DNA from: Candidatus Zhuqueibacterota bacterium RBG_16_48_16
GTDB lineage: Bacteria; Zhuqueibacterota; Zhuqueibacteria; Residuimicrobiales; Sediminimicrobiaceae
Reading direction: 5' to 3'
Length of the DNA stretch: 8,184 nucleotides
Assembly (NCBI GenBank): GCA_001771235.1
Contig: METF01000320.1
Span: 1-8,184, forward strand
Part shown: piece by piece, positions 5,236 to 8,184 of the stretch
Position numbering within the stretch: the first letter of the stretch is position 1
Layout of the letters: every line of letters starts with the position of its first letter
Translations under genes and position numbers: made by a program
The notes under the pieces: generated by a model
Told to the model about the DNA's origin: nothing
Databases searched by the model: none
What the model saw: the letters and a program-made list of their open reading frames with translations, nothing else

Positions 5236-5874
5236 CTATTCATTCGCCTGCCGGCTATATTCGAGCGCCAGCCGATGTGGCACAGCACGCATTTTCCCCC
5301 ATTCGTTCCACGCCTCATTCAGATTCTGCAAACGGTCGATCACACCTTCCAATTCGGAGACATCGATCCAACCAAAGTCCGTGATTCGCTCACCCGGATC
5401 CTGGGGGCTTGGAGAAGTCATGGTTGTCGTTACTCTAAACAGGTAAGACGGAAATCCGACCCGGCTTTTGGAATTTGTAAATTGATAAAGAGTCAGGGCG
5501 ATGAGCTTTTTCGAGAGCACGTCGAACCCTGTTTCCTCATACATCTCTCGCTCCAGTGCGGCTAAAACGGATTCACCGAAATGAATCCCGCCTGTAGGAA
5601 TCCGGTAAACGCCATTCGGGTAAAATGATTTTGTATGCAACAATATTTGCCTTTTATTATTTTCGATGAGCAGCGCCACTTCCCCGCGCCGTTTTCTCTT
5701 TATTGCGACGGCATCGTGCCAATGTTGAAATTCCGCATCATTCATCGGAATTGTGGCGGCCTCAATCCGAAAAGTGCCATATTCCTGTTCGAGCTTATGC
5801 AGTTCATCCACATCGATGAGCGTTTTAAACAATGGCCAATTTAAGACATTTTTCCATTTCCGATCCATATTCAT
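5236..5874 (-). CDS. Nudix hydrolase
   Basis: Nudix enzymes hydrolyse a nucleoside diphosphate linked to another moiety, using Mg2+ bound by the Nudix box. That box is complete and matches the consensus at every position: Gly95, Glu101, and REMYEETGF (109-117), the glutamates at 110, 113 and 114 being the metal ligands. The 212 residues consist of an N-terminal extension of about 60 residues with no recognised motif, then the Nudix fold (about 64-185) and a short basic C-terminal helix. The substrate cannot be deduced from the box. The start is uncertain: ATG codons lie at 5874 and 5868 and neither has a good ribosome binding site. The gene follows sucD by 72 bp on the same strand with no clear terminator between, so cotranscription with sucCD is possible but not shown. 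Confidence 0.93.
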   Translation of the reverse strand: MNMDRKWKNVLNWPLFKTLIDVDELHKLEQEYGTFRIEAATIPMNDAEFQHWHDAVAIKRKRRGEVALLIENNKRQILLHTKSFYPNGVYRIPTGGIHFGESVLAALEREMYEETGFDVLSKKLIALTLYQFTNSKSRVGFPSYLFRVTTTMTSPSPQDPGERITDFGWIDVSELEGVIDRLQNLNEAWNEWGKMRAVPHRLALEYSRQANE

Positions 5875-5946
5875 TTGCGCCGAAAAAACCTGTAATTCTC
5901 TTTTTAAGCCCTATTGGCCTGACATGACCATTCGTTCACTTGAAAG

Positions 5947-6819
5947 CTACGATAGAACTGCCGCCGTAACCTCGCCGATCTCTGCCGGGCTTTTGCATAC
6001 GGTCACTCCGGCCTTCTCAAGAACGATCATCTTTTCGGCAGCCGTTCCTTTCCCTCCGGATATGATCGCTCCGGCATGTCCCATTCTTCTTCCCGGAGGC
6101 GCCGTCTGCCCCGATATAAAACTGACAACCGGTTTTGTCATATTCGCTTGAATGAATTCTGCGGCTTCTTCTTCGGCACTGCCACCGATTTCACCGATCA
6201 AAACGACCGCCCTGGTGTCGCCATCTTTTTCAAACAGCGCCAGGGCATCGGTAAAAGACGTTCCGATAACAGGATCGCCGCCGATACCGATACAGGTGCT
6301 TTGTCCCAAACCGATTTGCGTGAGCTGATTGACCGCCTCGTAAGTCAACGTGCCGCTGCGGGAAATGACGCCGATGTTGCCGGGCTTGTGAATGAATCCC
6401 GGCATAATACCGACCTTGCATTTGCCGGGGGAAATAACGCCGGGACAGTTCGGGCCGATCAATCGCGTCTGTCTTTTGGACAGGAATTCATATACCTCGA
6501 GCATATCTTTAGTCGGGATGCCTTCGGTGATGCAAACCACGAGGTCGAGGCCGGCATCGGCCGCTTCCATGACCGCATCCGCGGCAAAAGAGGCTGGCAC
6601 AAATATAACCGAGGCATTGGCTTTTTCCGTTTCAGCCGCCTCAGCGACCGTATTATAGATAGGAATTTTCCCGTCAAAGTATTGCCCGCCTTTGCCGGGG
6701 GTGACACCTGCCACGACATCCGTCCCGTACTCGATCATCTGCCTTGCATGAAAAGAGCCTTCACCTCCGGTAATACCCTGCACAATCAATCGCGTGGTTT
6801 CATCAACCAAAACACTCAT
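5947..6819 (-). CDS. sucD: Succinyl-CoA synthetase, alpha subunit
   Basis: SucD carries the phosphohistidine and CoA-binding site of succinyl-CoA synthetase, which converts succinyl-CoA, phosphate and ADP or GDP to succinate, CoA and ATP or GTP in the TCA cycle. The 290 residues equal the normal family length. The CoA-binding Rossmann domain begins with VQGITGGEGSFH (13-24), and the ligase domain includes IGPNCPGVI (121-129), ISRSGTLTYE (152-161) and GEIGGSAEEEAA (209-220). The active-site histidine is His248 in MGHAGAIISGGKGTA. The protein is complete with no missing key residue. GGAG (6826-6829) lies six bases before ATG. It follows sucC by 36 bp on the same strand, the usual sucC-sucD order; the subunits form a heterodimer or heterotetramer. 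Confidence 0.98.
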   Translation of the reverse strand: MSVLVDETTRLIVQGITGGEGSFHARQMIEYGTDVVAGVTPGKGGQYFDGKIPIYNTVAEAAETEKANASVIFVPASFAADAVMEAADAGLDLVVCITEGIPTKDMLEVYEFLSKRQTRLIGPNCPGVISPGKCKVGIMPGFIHKPGNIGVISRSGTLTYEAVNQLTQIGLGQSTCIGIGGDPVIGTSFTDALALFEKDGDTRAVVLIGEIGGSAEEEAAEFIQANMTKPVVSFISGQTAPPGRRMGHAGAIISGGKGTAAEKMIVLEKAGVTVCKSPAEIGEVTAAVLS

Positions 6820-6855
6820 TACTCTCTCCGAATTTTTGACCGTCCGAATCGGTCA

Positions 6856-8019
6856 TTATCCAATTGCGCGCACCACGTTTTGGGCGGCCTCTTTGAGATC
6901 GTGAGCAACAAAAAAATCCATTCCCGATTCTTCCAATAACAGAGCGGCTTCTTCAGCGTTGGTACCGGCGAGTCGAACAACAATGGGCAACTTTACGCCT
7001 ATTTTTTTCGACGCTTCGACCACCCCTTTGGCCACGCGGTCGCAGCGAACGATACCCCCAAAAATATTAATCAGGATGGCTTTTACATTTTTATCCGCCA
7101 AAATGATCCGAAAACCATTTTCCACAGTTTCGGCTGAAGCGCCGCCGCCGACATCCAGGAAATTCGCCGGCTCGGCACCGGCGAGCTTGATAATATCCAT
7201 CGTCGCCATGGCCAGACCCGCACCGTTGACCATGCAGCCGACCGTGCCGTTCAGCTTGATGTAATTCAGATGGTGTTTCGACGCTTCCACCTCGAGAGGG
7301 TCTTCTTCGTCGTAATCGCGTAATTGAGCCAATTCGGGATGCCTGAACAGGGCGTTATCATCGAGATTGACTTTGACATCCAGCGCAACAAGACTCCCGT
7401 CTTTGGTCACAATAAGCGGATTAATTTCAGCCAGGGAACAATCCTCCCCGGCGAACGCTCCGTAGAGAGCTAAAAAGAATTGGACACCCTGTTTGAACAA
7501 TCCATTCTCCAGCCCCAGCGCAAAAGCCAGGCTCCTGGCCTGGTAGGGCAAAACACCCGATGAGCGGTCAATGTATTCCTTGACGATTTTTTCCGGAGCC
7601 TCTGCCGCAACTTTTTCGATGTCAACTCCGCCCTCTTTGCTGACCATGTAGACAAGTTGATTTTTAGATCGATCCAACACGATACCGGCGTAATATTCCT
7701 TTTCAATTTCTTCGGCCTCGGTGACCAGCAAGCGACGCACGGTTTTTCCCTCCGCTCCCGTCTGCGGCGTGACCAGCTTCATCCCGAACATGCTCTCGGC
7801 AGTTTTTTCTGCTTCACTCGGATTATTGACAATCTTAATACCGCCAGCCTTACCCCTGCCGCCAGCGTGCACCTGGGCTTTTAGAACCAGCTTTTTTTCG
7901 GGAGATAATCCCCGGGCGATCCGTTTGACCTCTGCAGGATTAAAAGCCACCTCGCCGGCGGAAACTGGCACACCGTATTTTGCCAGTAGCTCCTTCGCCT
8001 GATATTCATGAATTTTCAT
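6856..8019 (-). CDS. sucC: Succinyl-CoA synthetase, beta subunit
   Basis: SucC is the nucleotide-binding subunit of succinyl-CoA synthetase and works with the adjacent sucD product. The N-terminal ATP-grasp domain opens with the classic KIHEYQAKELL and contains KAQVHAGGRGKAGG (about 48-60); metal ligands expected in this family sit in AEINP (Asn200) and LDVK (Asp214). The C-terminal ligase domain has NGAGLAMATMD (265-275), LDVGGGA (288-294) and INIFGGIVRCD (318-328). The longest frame starts at 8022 with ATG ATG; the second ATG (8019) is preferred because GGAGG (8028-8024) is one base from the first, and the family normally begins M-x-x-HEYQ. This gives 387 residues, a normal length. ADP or GDP preference cannot be decided. 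No clear promoter is seen in the 93 bp between the tRNA and this gene, so read-through from the tRNA is possible. Confidence 0.98.
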   Translation of the reverse strand: MKIHEYQAKELLAKYGVPVSAGEVAFNPAEVKRIARGLSPEKKLVLKAQVHAGGRGKAGGIKIVNNPSEAEKTAESMFGMKLVTPQTGAEGKTVRRLLVTEAEEIEKEYYAGIVLDRSKNQLVYMVSKEGGVDIEKVAAEAPEKIVKEYIDRSSGVLPYQARSLAFALGLENGLFKQGVQFFLALYGAFAGEDCSLAEINPLIVTKDGSLVALDVKVNLDDNALFRHPELAQLRDYDEEDPLEVEASKHHLNYIKLNGTVGCMVNGAGLAMATMDIIKLAGAEPANFLDVGGGASAETVENGFRIILADKNVKAILINIFGGIVRCDRVAKGVVEASKKIGVKLPIVVRLAGTNAEEAALLLEESGMDFFVAHDLKEAAQNVVRAIG

Positions 8020-8023
8020 CATA

Positions 8024-8028
8024 CCTCC
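8024..8028 (-). promoter_or_regulatory. Ribosome binding site that sets the sucC start
   Basis: GGAGG on the minus strand lies one base before the first ATG (8022) and four before the second (8019). The second ATG is the more plausible start. Confidence 0.6.
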
Positions 8029-8115
8029 GGAAGACTAAAATTGGATGGAGAGCAGCCAGAGAAATTAGGCAGCAAAACCGCGCCGGGAATGGCAAATTGT
8101 ACAAATATTCAAAAG

Positions 8116-8184
8116 CGCCCCTGGCGTGACTCGAACACGCGACACATGGTTTAGGAAACCACTGCTCTATCCTAACTGAGCTAC
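8116..8184 (-). tRNA. tRNA-Arg, anticodon CCT, 5' end outside the window
   Basis: The minus strand folds as a tRNA. The D stem is GCTC/GAGC, the anticodon stem GTGGT/ACCAT closes a seven-base loop TTCCTAA with anticodon CCT (plus-strand 8153-8155) that reads the arginine codon AGG, a five-base variable loop follows, and the T arm is GCGTG, TTCGAGT, CACGC. The 3' acceptor strand is CAGGGGC (8123-8117) with discriminator G at 8116. About six bases of the 5' acceptor strand lie beyond the window. The CCA end is not encoded; CTT follows the discriminator, so CCA must be added after transcription. It lies upstream of sucC on the same strand, about 93 bp away. Confidence 0.95.

Noticed and set aside
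6076..6939. 287-codon plus-strand frame opposite sucD and the end of sucC
   Set aside because: It spans two genes and the gap between them on the opposite strand; long antisense frames are expected from codon bias.
1..8184. CRISPR array, complete insertion sequence, prophage or defence system
   Set aside because: No regularly spaced repeats, transposase, integrase, phage or defence-type protein was seen; the intact genes are housekeeping or small accessory genes.

Overview
The window is 8.2 kb of bacterial chromosome. It has a moderate GC content, with coding regions near 50 % and markedly AT-rich gaps. Every protein gene I can support is on the minus strand. The organism cannot be named from this sequence. 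The DksA-type protein that has lost its zinc finger, the argG-argH pair and the sucC-sucD pair suggest a Gram-negative bacterium of the Bacteroidetes/Calditrichaeota-like (FCB) or deltaproteobacterial kind. The lipoprotein signal also suggests a diderm. This assignment is inference only.

Layout from left to right. Positions 1-395 hold no protein gene but carry a plus-strand promoter and a rod-shaped RNA (111-247) that ends in an intrinsic terminator; its shape resembles 6S RNA. Positions 396-842 encode a DksA/TraR-family RNA polymerase regulator without the zinc-binding cysteines (minus). Positions 843-1377 are a 535-bp gap. It holds a good minus-strand promoter, a second rod-shaped RNA that ends in a U tract (1115-1240), and a second promoter closer to the dksA-like gene. 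Positions 1378-4028 are argG-argH, the last two steps of arginine synthesis, separated by 2 bp. Positions 4029-4481 are a 453-bp AT-rich gap with nested inverted repeats, a perfect 17-bp hairpin and a 32-codon open stretch containing a CxxCH haem-binding motif. Positions 4482-4988 encode a small lipoprotein of unknown function. Positions 5236-5874 encode a Nudix hydrolase. Positions 5947-8019 are sucC-sucD, the two subunits of succinyl-CoA synthetase. Positions 8116-8184 are a tRNA-Arg(CCT) cut by the window edge.

How the genes fit together. argG-argH and sucC-sucD are ordinary housekeeping operons. ArgH releases fumarate and SucCD produces succinate, so both feed the TCA cycle, but nothing in the sequence shows shared regulation. 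The most interesting part is the left end, where a DksA-like gene is flanked by two candidate structured RNAs of similar architecture. DksA-family proteins and 6S RNA both act on RNA polymerase, so this may be a compact transcription-control locus. The RNA family assignments rest on hand folding and are tentative. The second RNA also has scattered blocks reminiscent of the c-di-GMP-I (GEMM) aptamer.
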